Shown piece by piece: positions 29,779 through 39,458 of a stretch of 64,000 nt of DNA (its first letter is position 1; every line of letters starts with the position of its first letter). The DNA comes from JAIOQJ01 sp963718635 (GTDB lineage: Bacteria; Planctomycetota; Planctomycetia; Gemmatales; Gemmataceae), in assembly GCA_963718635.1 (NCBI GenBank), contig OY970367.1:2232001-2296000 (forward strand). The letters run 5' to 3'. The notes beneath the pieces were generated by a model that saw nothing but the letters and a program-made list of their open reading frames with translations, ran no database searches and was not told where the DNA came from. The position numbers and the translations under genes are program-made.

Positions 29779-30966
29779 CTAGCGCCACTCTCCGCGCCAT
29801 ATCGCTTTGCGTGGCTTCGAAGCAAAGTCCAAGCGAAAGAGCAGTTCAAAAGGATCGGCATCCGCGTCCGGCAGAGGAATGACCGTCATGTCGGCCGACT
29901 TGCCGACTTCCAGGCTGCCGGTGACCGCGCCGAAGCCGAGTGCCGTAGCGCCTGTCTGCGTGGCCATTCGGAGCAGGGCGGCGCCGTCGAAATCGGGATA
30001 GCGCTCATGAATGAACTTTGCTTCGGCCAAGACGTCCAGATCGGGATTTGAAGCAAGCGAATCGGTGCCAAGCGCCACCGGGATGCCTCGCGCAAGCAGT
30101 TCGCGGAACGGGTGCTCGGTATGACCAAAAGCAGCATGAGTGCGCGGGCAATAGACAACTGTCGCATTCGGCGGGATCTTCATCTGTGGACAAAAGTAAT
30201 TGCCGTGAGCCAGCAGCAACGATGCCGCGTCTTCACTGCGCCAGGTAATCCAGTCGTGCGAAGGCGCCAAGGCATCGGCATCCCAGACACCTAATTGCTT
30301 GAGAAAGGGAACGAACGGCCCTCGATGATGCTCCAGCAGTTGGCGTTCGTCGATCGATTCCGCCAGATGGATCGACAGCGGCAGGCCCAGTCGGCCCGCC
30401 GCGCGGAAGAGGGCGTGATGCACGCTGTATGGCGCATGTGGACTAAAAGCAGACCGGCACGAAGGTGTATCCTCATGTTCTTCGAGCCACTGCAGCGCCT
30501 GCGTCCAAACAGGCATCACGCGATGATGGTGCAGGCCGAGCAACTCATAAAATACGACAGCACGACATTTTGCGCCGGCGAGCATGTGCCAGCTTATACC
30601 CACCGAAGCGGTGTCGCCAATAAGGGTCGTCCCAAATCGTAGCGACTCCGCCAAGCCGTTTTGGGCGTCCTCCAGGGTTCGTTCCTGGGTGACTTGTTGT
30701 CGATAAGCGATGATCTGTTTCAGCCAGCCGATGACGTCGGCCGAGGGTGGGACCTGGCCGCGAAGACCGCTCAAATCGAGATGGGTATGGGCGTTGACAA
30801 GGCCTGGAATAACGGCGACATTGCCCAGATCGATATTGGCATGGCGCGTCTTGGCCGGCTCGACGGCGCTGATGAGCCCATTGCACACCGTCACGGTTCC
30901 CGAAGGAAGCGGCGGCGATGTTCCGGGAAAAATCCAGCGGGCGGTCAGTGTCCACTCGTCGGCCAT
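29779..30966 (-). CDS. Amidohydrolase / chlorohydrolase-type metal-dependent deaminase
   Basis: A 395-residue TIM-barrel amidohydrolase. Metal ligands are seen as VIPGLVNAHTHLDLSGL (H-x-H), AFSPHAPYSVHHALF, LPLSIHLAESIDERQLLEHH (His after strand 5) and PVALGTDSLASNPDLDVLAE (metal Asp). The layout matches the TrzA/SsnA/aminodeoxyfutalosine-deaminase group. Because planctomycetes commonly make menaquinone by the futalosine route, an aminodeoxyfutalosine deaminase role is possible, and a UbiD-family gene occurs at 39685, but no other futalosine genes are in the window. Substrate is therefore open. Single gene, no operon partners. Confidence 0.85.
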   Translation of the reverse strand: MADEWTLTARWIFPGTSPPLPSGTVTVCNGLISAVEPAKTRHANIDLGNVAVIPGLVNAHTHLDLSGLRGQVPPSADVIGWLKQIIAYRQQVTQERTLEDAQNGLAESLRFGTTLIGDTASVGISWHMLAGAKCRAVVFYELLGLHHHRVMPVWTQALQWLEEHEDTPSCRSAFSPHAPYSVHHALFRAAGRLGLPLSIHLAESIDERQLLEHHRGPFVPFLKQLGVWDADALAPSHDWITWRSEDAASLLLAHGNYFCPQMKIPPNATVVYCPRTHAAFGHTEHPFRELLARGIPVALGTDSLASNPDLDVLAEAKFIHERYPDFDGAALLRMATQTGATALGFGAVTGSLEVGKSADMTVIPLPDADADPFELLFRLDFASKPRKAIWRGEWR

Positions 30967-31089
30967 GCAGGCACTCGTTCAGCATTGAGAATGTCAGGAC
31001 CGGCGGAAATCTGTTACTTTAGGATTATCCTCTCCTTATTATTAGCAATCGGCCGAGCAACCGCTCCGTCGCTTTAGGAAAGCAAGGAC

Positions 31090-32517
31090 ATGAAACGATC
31101 GAGTCAGAAGCCTTGCCCGCGCTCGCTCTCGCGCGGGGGTTTATGCTCGGCGCCGGGGCGGGCTTGGCCGCCGGCATCCCGGCTGGTATTCTCGGTTTGC
31201 AAAAATGGCAATTGTTTCACGATACGGCAGTTGTCTCCAGCGCCAAGCCTTCATTAAGTGAATTGGCAATGCCAGGGCCATATCCGGGCCGTGTCATTGA
31301 AGTGCGCCGATCCGCGCGTGGTGGACGAAGCTTACCATATTGACCGCGCCGCCGTTCGCGCCATGATGGATCGCGGCATGTGCGATCTCGTCGGCGCCGA
31401 CCATCCGTCCGAAGCTTGGAAGCGTTTTTTCAACCCGGATGATGTGATTGGCATCAAGGTCAATCCCGTCGGCAAGAAATCGAAGAATTTCGGCATTGCT
31501 TCCATTTCAAACAAAGAAGTCATTCTTGAAACCGTGCGCAATCTCCGCGCGGTCGGCGTGCCGGGCAAGAACATCATCCTCTTCGAACGCTATGCTCGCG
31601 AGTTCATCGAAGCCGGCTATGCCGAGATCATGACCGAGCGCGAAATGGATGGCGTTCGTTGGTTTGCTTCCGGCGCTGCCTATACCGACGATCAGATTGC
31701 CATTGACGGCATCGAACATCCGCAGGCTCACTCGCCCGAATTGTTGCGGCACGTCGCCGGTTACGATCCCGATTGCTTTGTGCAGATGGGCTTTGCCGGA
31801 CCGGATCACGATGCGAAAGATGAGCGACGCCATCGCTCCCACTTGTCGGCCATCGTCACGCGCATGATCAACAAGATGATCACACTGCCGGTCTTGAAAG
31901 ATCATCGTTCGTCCGGGGTCACGCTGGCCTTGAAGAACATGTCCCACGGGATGAACAACAACGTTGCCCGCAGCCACATCACGCATTTCAAATACGGCTA
32001 TCCCGATTCGCCCGCGCACAGCATGGTTGGCCCAAACCAGTGCAACACCTTCATTCCCACGGCTGTCAATCAACCATTGCTCAAAGAACGGGCGACGCTC
32101 CACATCTTGGATGGCCTGATCGGTGTCTTCGAAGGGGGCCCGCAGATGCGCAACCGGAGCTGGAGCACCTGGCGCAGCAACTCGCTCTTCTTTGCCACCG
32201 ACCCGGTGGCGCTCGATTTTGTCGGCTGGGACATCATCGATTCCAAGCGGCTTCGCGAAGGGCTGCCACGCGTAGGGGAAATGGGGAAATATTTGTTTAC
32301 GGATGCACGCAAGGCGGCCATTTCGCTCACTGGCTTGGCCGGCACGACGTTGCCCAATGCCTTGGCCATGCTTGCATCGAGCGGCTTTTTGCAAGCCGGC
32401 GGCGAATCCGAAGACCTCGATCGCCGACAACCGGAACACATCATCCTGGCGAGTATGATCGGACTCGGATCGTTCGACCCCGCGAAGTTGGTCCATCGGC
32501 GCGTACAGCTGAGCTAG
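31090..32517 (+). CDS. DUF362-domain protein with Tat-like signal; two frameshifts
   Basis: DUF362 proteins are often exported, [4Fe-4S]-associated or of unknown role. After ATG 31090 (MKRSSQKPCPRSLSR) the frame shifts at a G run near 31136 to read GFMLGAGAGLAAGIPAGILG; with the lost base restored this is a twin-arginine-like leader. A second shift near 31303 joins GRVIEV to ADPRVVDEAYHIDRAAVRAM. The body has the family lines DDVIGIKVNPVGKKSKNFGI, TLPVLKDHRSSGVTLALKNM, SHGMNNNVARSHITHFKYG and LFFATDPVALDFVGWDIID. Total about 475 residues. No Cys-rich ferredoxin cluster is visible. Function unknown. Confidence 0.85.
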
Positions 32518-32606
32518 ACGACGCATCAAGAAAGAGCTGCGCCTGTAATACCGACCCATACACCGACAAAAAAATATCGGCAAAAATATAAAACGAAAAG
32601 CAAAAA

Positions 32607-32660
32607 CTCGTTACCAGGCTCTGCCTGGTAACGGGTCGTCGAGGCTCTGCCTCGACGAGC
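32607..32660. repeat. CAGGCTCTGCCTGG family palindrome, copy 1
   Basis: CTCGTTACCAGGCTCTGCCT / GGTAACGGGTCGTCGAGGC, then TCTGCCTCGACGAGC. Two small nested palindromes in a row, downstream of DUF362. Related copies at 46006-46083 and 55256-55396. Confidence 0.75.
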
Positions 32661-32768
32661 TTCTTTGCAACCTGCGCAGCATTATTGTAGCCTTACCTAA
32701 CGAGGCCAAACCTCATCGACCGTTACCTACCAGAGCGTGATACCGAGATATTTGCTTCAGCGCCAGAA

Positions 32769-32808
32769 CCGATTGCTCACGCGATTCGGCACGCCTGCGG
32801 CGAGCGCA
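32769..32808. repeat. ACCCGATTGC family repeat, copy 3, overlapping a gene end
   Basis: ACCGATTGCTCACGCGATTC, then GGCACGCCTGCGGCGAGCG. It supplies the last ten codons (RSPQACRIA and stop) of the glycosyltransferase gene that reads in from the right. Confidence 0.7.
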
Positions 32809-33649
32809 GGCTTGTTTGATGGCGTTTGAGCAGTGCGGTCGGGTTGGCGATGTGGCGGTTTTCCGCCAAGCTGATGCGGAAGCCAGGCCGTTTCATCAAG
32901 TGCGGAAAGTCGTCGATCAACCGTTCGAACATGCGCACGATCTCGGCGTCAACCTTCTCGGTCGACTCCTTAATCGTGTTCGAAGGATGCAAGCGATAGC
33001 TCGTCAGCGGAAACGGAATGAATCGAGAACGGCCTTGGATGCAGGCGCGCAAGGCAAAATCCCAGTCGTGGACGTAACGATAATCGCTGAAGCCGCCGAC
33101 CATCTTCCAGAGTTTCTTCGTAAAGATCATGTTGCCGGTCGTGGCGATGAAATTCTGGTTCGCCAGCAAGTCGATGCAGTTGCCGCGATCGTGCAAGTCT
33201 TTGGTCACAATCCAATCCGGCAAGGGATACTCGGGATCGTACGGAACTCGCTTCTCGGCGAATACGAGGCCCTCGGAGTCCATCAGCATCATCTGGCCGA
33301 AAAGAAAATCGCCGGGATCGGTGCGCATAGCCTGGCGGGCATGAAAAAACCGCCCTGGCACGAAGTGGTCGTCGGAATTCAAGACGGCGATCCACTCGCC
33401 CGATGCCTTCGCGCAAAGATGGTTGAGGCAGGCGGGAGCGCCGATGTTGTTGCGCGGCACGGAAGTGCAATTGATCACCCGCGGCCTGCCCTGTTTGCCG
33501 AAGGCCTCCAGGATCATGGCCGACGCATCGGACGAGCCGTCGTCCATTACCAACACTTCATCGACTTCGCGCGCCGCCAGCACCGACAGAAGCGTCGACA
33601 GCACGTATCGCTGATGATTGTAAACCGGAATAACAACGGAGAAAGTCAT
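32777..33649 (-). CDS. Family 2 glycosyltransferase
   Basis: A 290-residue GT-A fold enzyme that would transfer a sugar from a nucleotide donor to a growing surface glycan. MTFSVVIPVYNHQRYVLSTL and VDEVLVMDDGSSDASAMILE are the nucleotide-binding part, GEWIAVLNSDDHFVPGRFFH holds the D-x-D-type metal site (SDD), and VGGFSDYRYVHDWDFALRAC carries the ED/DWD-like acceptor motif. ATG 33649 has GGAG 8 bases upstream. It is the last of three glycosyltransferase genes on this strand (34976 and 36804 are the others). Its C-terminal ten residues come from an interspersed repeat. Donor and acceptor unknown. Confidence 0.9.
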   Translation of the reverse strand: MTFSVVIPVYNHQRYVLSTLLSVLAAREVDEVLVMDDGSSDASAMILEAFGKQGRPRVINCTSVPRNNIGAPACLNHLCAKASGEWIAVLNSDDHFVPGRFFHARQAMRTDPGDFLFGQMMLMDSEGLVFAEKRVPYDPEYPLPDWIVTKDLHDRGNCIDLLANQNFIATTGNMIFTKKLWKMVGGFSDYRYVHDWDFALRACIQGRSRFIPFPLTSYRLHPSNTIKESTEKVDAEIVRMFERLIDDFPHLMKRPGFRISLAENRHIANPTALLKRHQTSLRSPQACRIA

Positions 33650-33674
33650 CGTGGCTCCAGCCGATTAAGACGGG

Positions 33675-33722
33675 GCGCTCCACCCCCACCCTGCCCTCCC
33701 CCTGCGAAGTCAGAGGGAGGTA
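33675..33722. repeat. CCCACCCTGCCCTCCCCCTG family repeat
   Basis: CACCCCCACCCTGCCCTCCC followed by CCTGCGAAGTCAGAGGGAGG, which folds on itself. Two more copies are at 49900-50031 and a weak one at 57087-57126. Found here between two glycosyltransferase genes. Confidence 0.65.
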
Positions 33723-33732
33723 AAACCAGTCA

Positions 33733-34976
33733 TCAATGGCTTGCGAGCGTTCTCTTCAACAGGCGATACATCGGGCGGGCGAATGGCACTTGCCGGGCGA
33801 TTCGGCGCACCACCCGGTGGAGCAGTGAACGACGGGGCGGTGGCGGCGCTGGCGGCCGCTGTCGAGTCAGGGAGCGAATCGACATCGGATTGAACGCATG
33901 GATGTATTGGCCCAGGATCTCCGTTTCCATCGATTCGGACATCGTGTCCACAAAGCGTTGAATGATGCCGCGGTAGGCGCAGGCCAGATCGGCCTGCGGA
34001 TCATCGCAGGCGATGACGATCCCCTGTTCGAACGCCAGTTGAAAAAGAGCCTTCAGATAATTGGGGTGCCAATTCTTGGAGCCGAGATTCTCAAAGGCGT
34101 CGTGGATGTAACCAAAACTCTTGATCCCTTCGATGACAGCGGCGTAGTCGGGCAATAGGGAAAGGTCGTTCCCCTCGCCGTTGGCGCCGGCCAGTTCCTC
34201 CGCCACGTCGGGAGCAAAGCGATCGGCGATTTCCGGGTGAAGCTCGACGAATGTTTTATGCGACAAGCCGACCACGACCTGACGTTCGAGAAATCCCTTC
34301 AAGTTGTAATGATGATGGTGGGCGCCGACGGAACGAGGCACATACAAGATGCGAAAGCGATCATCCGCCTTCCAGGCCCGATACGCGAATTCGATGTCTT
34401 CCCAGGCGGCCAAGCGAAAACGGCTGTCGAAACCTTCCACCAACCAATCCGAAACGATGGAGCGCTTGACCGAGATATTGGCCGTCCAGAAGAGCGACCA
34501 GTCGAGCCAGGAATAGGGCTTTAAACAATAGTAGCCGAACTGCTGCACGCCCGGCCCCTGGATATGACTCATGACAAAGTTGATCTGCTCTTCCTGACGA
34601 TCGGGCCAGATCACCTTGCCGAGCGCTGCAATATAAGGTTCGACATAACGTGCATGCGCTTCCAGGTGCGCTTGAAAAAAAGCAGGCGACCGGGGACGTA
34701 TATCGTCGCCCATGAAGAGGATGATGTCGCCGTGCGCCAGGTCGGCGCCCGGTTTCGCGCCTGGCCTGGGCCGCCGTTCGCTACGCTTTCCCAGCGCAGG
34801 TTTGGCATCGATTTGGAAAGCTGCTGCAAGATGCGCCGGGTGTCGTCTCGCGATCCGTCGTCGATCACGACGAACTCGATTGACAAGCCCTCGCTACAAG
34901 TCGCGCACCGCTTCAACGTGTCGTGGAGCACGCTGGCGCGATTGTACGTGGGCATCACCACGGAAAGACGAACCAT
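33733..34976 (-). CDS. Family 2 glycosyltransferase, frameshifted
   Basis: About 415 residues. The N-terminus MVRLSVVMPTYNRASVLHDT and IEFVVIDDGSRDDTRRILQQ is a GT2 nucleotide-binding half; GPGQARNRA then needs a frame change near 34757 to continue as AHGDIILFMGDDIRPRSPAF, carrying the metal-binding GDD. Later motifs are WLDWSLFWTANISVKRSIVS and RLAAWEDIEFAYRAWKADDR (acceptor ED). The C-terminal 100 residues are not typical GT2 and may bind partner proteins or membrane (RRSLLHRVVRRIARQVPFAR). ATG 34976 is preceded by AAAGGTG. It lies 25 bases after the GT4 gene, so the two are probably co-transcribed. Confidence 0.87.
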
Positions 34977-35001
34977 TGCAACACCTTTGCAAAAAACTGC
35001 A

Positions 35002-36804
35002 TCAATTAGCTGATCGGCCCAGCGACGCCGCTCGGTCCCGCAGCGCTTGCTGCCAACTCGCGTGATACCTTTCGGCGACGGCCGGCGACGCGAACGTTCG
35101 GCGTACGTCCTCCGCGTTGGCACGAGCCGCCTGACGGTACTGAGGCAGGGCCTGCCTCCACGCCGTCCAGGTTTCGAAAAAGAGCGATGCATCGGCGTCT
35201 TCAGGCACGGTCGCGCCGCTGCCGTAGAGATCGAGGAAGAGGCGGATATCGCCAACATCGGTAGCGAGCACCGGCAGGCCGCAGCTGAGCGCTTCGAGCA
35301 TGACGATCGGCAGGCCCTCGAATGCGGAGGTCATGATCAGGCCATCGCATATCAACAGCAATTCGGCCATGCGATCCGTAAAGCGGATCCGCGTCAGATT
35401 CTTCAGCTTTCTCGCCGCGATGAACGCCTCGACCTCGCCATCGAGTTCCCCATCGCCCACCATCACGAATGACGCCGTGCAACCTGTTTGCTGAGCCCGC
35501 GAAACAAGCTCGAGAAAGTCGAGCGGCCTCTTTTGTGCAGTGAGCCGGCCTGCAAAAAGAAATCGTTCATCGGCTGGGGGAAGCCCATACTGCACCCGAA
35601 TCAGTTCGCGTTCTTCCGCGCTGGCTTCAAAGCGGGAAAATCGCTCTTTCTCCACGGCATGATAAATAAGGTCGATCCGCTTCGGGTCCATCTGCAGTTG
35701 ATCGACAAAGTGCTGTCGGATTTTTTGATTGATGGCGATGAAGCGATCGTAGCTTTGGATGCCCGCTTCGCGATAGCGCTCCACCCAGCCGACGCGCGTG
35801 TCGTAAACTTCCTGATCGACGATGGCCGCATCGTGGAATAAGTCGCGCAGCGCCAGTGCGTTGTCGCAGATCCAGGGCGAGCCATTGCAGATCCACACCA
35901 AGTCGGGCCGGTAGGCGTTTTTCAACGCTTCCAGGAGAACCAGATGATGCTTGGAAGGAGCTATTTCCGCCAAGTCATAAACGCCGTCCGCTAGGGCGAT
36001 CAATTGCTTTTGCAAACTTCCTTGGCGCTCAACTGCCCGTTCGGTGATGACCACGATGAACGAATAGCGCTGGCGCAATTCGCGCACAATGGCAACCGTG
36101 AGGCGCTCGACGCCGCCGACCGCAAACATGGCAGGCAGAATAAAGACGCATGGCTTCGCCAGATTGGCAGGAGCAAACGATTTGGCGTAAGGCCGCGGGT
36201 CAAAATGCCGAAGCGATTCGATTCCCGGAAACTCAATCGACCGGCAATCGAGGCCGAACACTTCGTCAACATGCTTCAGAGGCAATGCGCGATCTCGGGG
36301 CAGCCGCAACACAATGCCGCACAGCGTTCGTTCCGGCCGCCGATCTTTCAGAAATACGCGAGCTATTTCCGTTTTGAAAACGACATGATTGCGCAGATTC
36401 GAAATGTTGATGGATGGGAGCTCGGCCAGACTATCGCTGACTAATACGAAATCGACATCATTCGATAGCACGGCCAAGCGCACGCCATCGAGGTGATAAG
36501 AATCAAGCCCATATTCGGAATCGACCGGCGCGTAGATGAAATCGACGGACGCAAGGGCCTTCGCATCAACGCTCGCAAATCCGGAAGGCAATGGGCCAGC
36601 GCCGTCGTGACGCAAATAGCCAAACCGAGGAAGAGCCGGTCGGGCCGGCTGTTGCACCAACGGAACAGTGGACGTCTTTACCGATTTTTCGAAAATGCGC
36701 TTTAGATAGCGTGCGGTCGCTCGCAAAGGCGGCGAGCGGCGCACCATGCCCGCCACGCGCTCGGCGATGGTTCGTAACGGCAAATGCCGACCAATGGCGC
36801 TCAC
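35002..36804 (-). CDS. Family 4 glycosyltransferase (large)
   Basis: A 600-residue GT-B enzyme, longer than the usual ~380. The first ~200 residues are not recognised. The GT4 N-domain begins around CVFILPAMFAVGGVERLTVA (glycine loop) and the C-domain shows ERFLFAGRLTAQKRPLDFLE, FVMVGDGELDGEVEAFIAAR and the E-x7-E motif SAFEGLPIVMLEALSCGLPV that binds the nucleotide sugar. It is the first gene of the three-gene glycosyltransferase run 36804-32777. The donor is unknown; ugd, gmd and rmd further on in the window could feed it with UDP-glucuronate or GDP-rhamnose, as an inference. Confidence 0.9.
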   Translation of the reverse strand: MSAIGRHLPLRTIAERVAGMVRRSPPLRATARYLKRIFEKSVKTSTVPLVQQPARPALPRFGYLRHDGAGPLPSGFASVDAKALASVDFIYAPVDSEYGLDSYHLDGVRLAVLSNDVDFVLVSDSLAELPSINISNLRNHVVFKTEIARVFLKDRRPERTLCGIVLRLPRDRALPLKHVDEVFGLDCRSIEFPGIESLRHFDPRPYAKSFAPANLAKPCVFILPAMFAVGGVERLTVAIVRELRQRYSFIVVITERAVERQGSLQKQLIALADGVYDLAEIAPSKHHLVLLEALKNAYRPDLVWICNGSPWICDNALALRDLFHDAAIVDQEVYDTRVGWVERYREAGIQSYDRFIAINQKIRQHFVDQLQMDPKRIDLIYHAVEKERFSRFEASAEERELIRVQYGLPPADERFLFAGRLTAQKRPLDFLELVSRAQQTGCTASFVMVGDGELDGEVEAFIAARKLKNLTRIRFTDRMAELLLICDGLIMTSAFEGLPIVMLEALSCGLPVLATDVGDIRLFLDLYGSGATVPEDADASLFFETWTAWRQALPQYRQAARANAEDVRRTFASPAVAERYHASWQQALRDRAASLGRSAN

Positions 36805-36978
36805 AAGAAGCCTCTCTGAAAAGCGTCCGCCCCATGCAGAACAAAAGCCTGGGGCTGATCCTCATCCGTAGTCGTCAACGAAACGCGCTTATCACAGTTT
36901 TGAAGAAATTTGCAATGGCAGTTGGCAGAGCCCGGTGCGCCAGTGCGCCAATATTTTCTGGCAATTCTGGCGAGCGGC

Positions 36979-37212
36979 CGGCCGATCGAGCGTTGAGCGC
37001 TAGACCTTGATGTCATTCCGCAATCCGAATTCCGCATTCCGAATTTCCTCACGTTCGTTTTCCCACGATTTTCTCGGGTTTGACCTTGTGGAAATATTTT
37101 CACTAGGTTGACCATCAGAATGACGGCCGATTGAGCGTCGAGCGTTTGACCTTAATGTCATTCCGCAATCCCAATTCCGCATTCCGAATTTGAAGCGTGC
37201 GTTTCCCACGAA
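36979..37212. repeat. Direct repeat of ~88 bp, two copies 145 bp apart
   Basis: Each copy runs CGGCCGAT.GAGCGT.GAGCG, then GACCTT(G/A)ATGTCATTCCGC, AATTCCGCATTCCGAATTT and TTTCCCACGA. Copies start at 36979 and 37124. The part between (37071-37113, CCCACGATTTTCTCGGGTTT...GGAAATATTTTCAC) has an inverse copy at 46113-46154. The gap 36805-37549 holds no gene. Confidence 0.75.
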
Positions 37213-37225
37213 TTAATTGGAAAGT

Positions 37226-37251
37226 CCCTTCAGGAAATATTTCCTGAAGGG
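37226..37251. other. Perfect 26-bp palindrome
   Basis: CCCTTCAGGAAAT followed directly by its exact inverse ATTTCCTGAAGGG, no loop. Such a site suits a dimeric DNA-binding protein; it could also simply be part of the neighbouring repeat elements. Confidence 0.7.
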
Positions 37252-37257
37252 TCCCTC

Positions 37258-37344
37258 GTTAGCCGCGAGGCGGAGGCTTTGCGCAGCGGAGCGCTTTCGG
37301 CGGGAAAGCGCTCCGCTGCGCAAAGCCTCCGCCTCGCGGCTAAC
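37258..37344. repeat. Perfect 41-bp stem hairpin
   Basis: Left arm 37258-37298 begins GTTAGCCGCGAGGCGGAGGC; right arm 37304-37344 is its exact inverse; loop GGCGG. A degenerate part of one arm is found at 46181-46215 (CGTTAGCCGC...GGCTTTGCGCAGC). No T run follows. Confidence 0.85.
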
Positions 37345-37549
37345 AACGCTTTGTTCAGCGCAGCAGATAAACTAGCTTAGGGGCGCTCAAAATGGAAATT
37401 CGAAATGGGAGCAAAACCGTTATTCCTCGTCTGCTCCAAAAGCAAACTCGTGAAACCCTCCGCCCTGCCTTCTGGTATGATTAAAGGAGGAAATCTTTTC
37501 GGCACGCGGCGAAGAGATGCGGCATTTTCATGGCGGAGAATTGACACCG

Positions 37550-39446
37550 ATGACTCATGCATTCACGGCAGCACTACAACGGTTGACGGCGGCCCTCGCA
37601 ATTTTGATCGCGCTGGCCAGCCCGGCTTGGGCGGATAGCTCTCTCGTTACCGATAAGCTCAACAAAAAAATTGATGCGGCGTTGACCGATCTCGATGGGA
37701 AAACATCGCTCCTTAGCCAAATCAAAGACAAAGAGGCGATCGTCGTTGTCTTTCTTTCGTTTGAATGTCCGGTATCGACCAGCTATTCGACGGCATTAGC
37801 CGAGCTTCACAAACAGTACAGCGACAAGGGAATCGCCTTCATCGCCATTGGCGCTTCGGATGATGTTGCCGCCTTGAAGAAACAGGCGAGCGAGTTCAAA
37901 ATTCCATTTCCGATCTATTACGATCCGAATCTCGATGCGACCGATGCCTTCAAGGCTTCCGCAACGCCGGAGGCATTCGTGCTCGATCGGAATTTTGTCA
38001 TGCGCTATCGCGGCCGGATCGATAACGCGTGGTCGGCTCGGCTGAAGAAGAATGCACAGACTACCGAGTTCGATCTGAAAAACGCAATCGATGCCGTGCT
38101 AGCCGGCAAAGACGTTCCCGTGCCCGCCACGCGGGCTATTGGCTGCCCGGTTTTAGCTAAAGGCGCCATCGCCAAGACGGTGACGACGAGCGTGACCTTC
38201 CACAAGGATGTCGAGCCGATCTTGCAGACCCATTGTCAGCAGTGCCATCGGCCTGGCGCCGTCGGGCCTTTCAACTTGATGGATTACAAGCAGGCCGTTA
38301 ACTGGGCGGAGGACATCAAGGCCTACACGCAGGATAAAAAGATGCCGCCTTGGAAACCGGTGGCCGGACCGGAGTTTCACAACGACCGCAAATTGAGCGA
38401 GGCCGAAATTAAAACATTGGCTGCCTGGGCCGATGGCGGCACGCCCGAGGGCAACCCGCAAGATGCTCCCAAGCCGCGAACCTTCATCGACGGTTGGCAG
38501 CTCGGCAAGCCCGATCTCATTCTGACCGTGCCGGAAGATTTCGTGGTCGGCGCCAGCGGCCGGGATGCGTTTCGCTGTTTCGTCTTGCCGACCAATCTCG
38601 AAGAAGACAAATACATCGTCGGCTTTGAAGTGAAGCCGGGCAATCAGCGCGTCGTCCATCATACGCTCAATTTTTGGGATACCAGCGGCCAAGCGCAAGA
38701 AAGAACAGGAAGCGAAGGAAAAAGAGAAACCGACCGATCAAGATCGCGGCCCCGGCTACACGGCCGCGATGGGCGTCGGCTTTATTGCACCGGGCAAGAT
38801 CGGCGGATTCGGCGGATGGGCGCCCGGACAGATGCCCCGCTTCCTTCCCGAAGGTGCCGGATACTTTTTGCCGAAGGGCGCCGACCTCGTTATCCAAACG
38901 CACTATCATCGTGATGGCAAGGAAGAGAAGGACCGGATGCAGATCGGCCTTTACTTCAGCAAGGAAAAGGTTGACAAACCTTATCAGGTTCTGGTGGTGA
39001 ACGGATTCGGATTGCTTTCGTTCATTCCCGCCGGCAACGATAAATACATCACGCGCGGCAGTGCGATCGTGAACGCGGACTGCACCGTTCATTCAGTCAT
39101 GCCTCACATGCATTTGCTCGGCAAGAAAGTCAAAGTGACGATGACCCCGCCCGATGGCGAAACGCAGATGCTCGTTCAGATCGACGATTGGGACTACAAC
39201 TGGCAGGAAACCTATTGGTTCAAAAAGCCGATCGATGTGAAAAAGGGAACCAAGATCGACATCGAAGCGACCTACGACAACAGCGATCAGAACCCAAACA
39301 ACCCGCGCAAGCCACCCGGCATGGTGTTCATCGGCGAACAAACAACCAACGAGATGCTCTTCGGTTTCCTCGGCGCGACGACCGATGTGAAAGGCCAACG
39401 CCTCTTCGCTCGGCCGGCGCTCAAATCGAAGGATGAGAAGAAGTGA
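37550..39446 (+). CDS. Exported redoxin - cytochrome c - copper type II monooxygenase-like fusion; frameshifted
   Basis: About 632 residues with three domains. Signal peptide: TAALAILIALASPAWA. Redoxin domain (residues ~30-200): AIVVVFLSFECPVSTSYSTA has one Cys only, so it is not a normal C-x-x-C oxidoreductase. Heme domain (~225-310): DVEPILQTHCQQCHRPGAVG (C-x-x-C-H) with KMPPWKP as likely axial Met region. C-terminal domain (~330 on): RVVHHTLNFWD, LVIQTHYHRDG and VHSVMPHMHLLGKKVKVTM have the His pattern of ascorbate-dependent copper monooxygenases. A frame change near 38692 (TSGQ to KRKKEQEAKEKEKP) joins the parts. Start ATG 37550 has GGAG upstream. It may be a periplasmic oxidase of unknown substrate. 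Confidence 0.85.
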
Positions 39447-39458
39447 TGCTACCCTTGT

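Noticed and set aside
31507..32583. 358-codon reverse open frame over the DUF362 gene
   Set aside because: DUF362 motifs lie on the plus strand; the reverse frame has no recognisable domain.
32816..33961. Long open frame (381 codons) on the plus strand over two glycosyltransferase genes
   Set aside because: It is antisense to motif-rich GT2 genes, has no family resemblance and owes its length to GC-rich codon bias.
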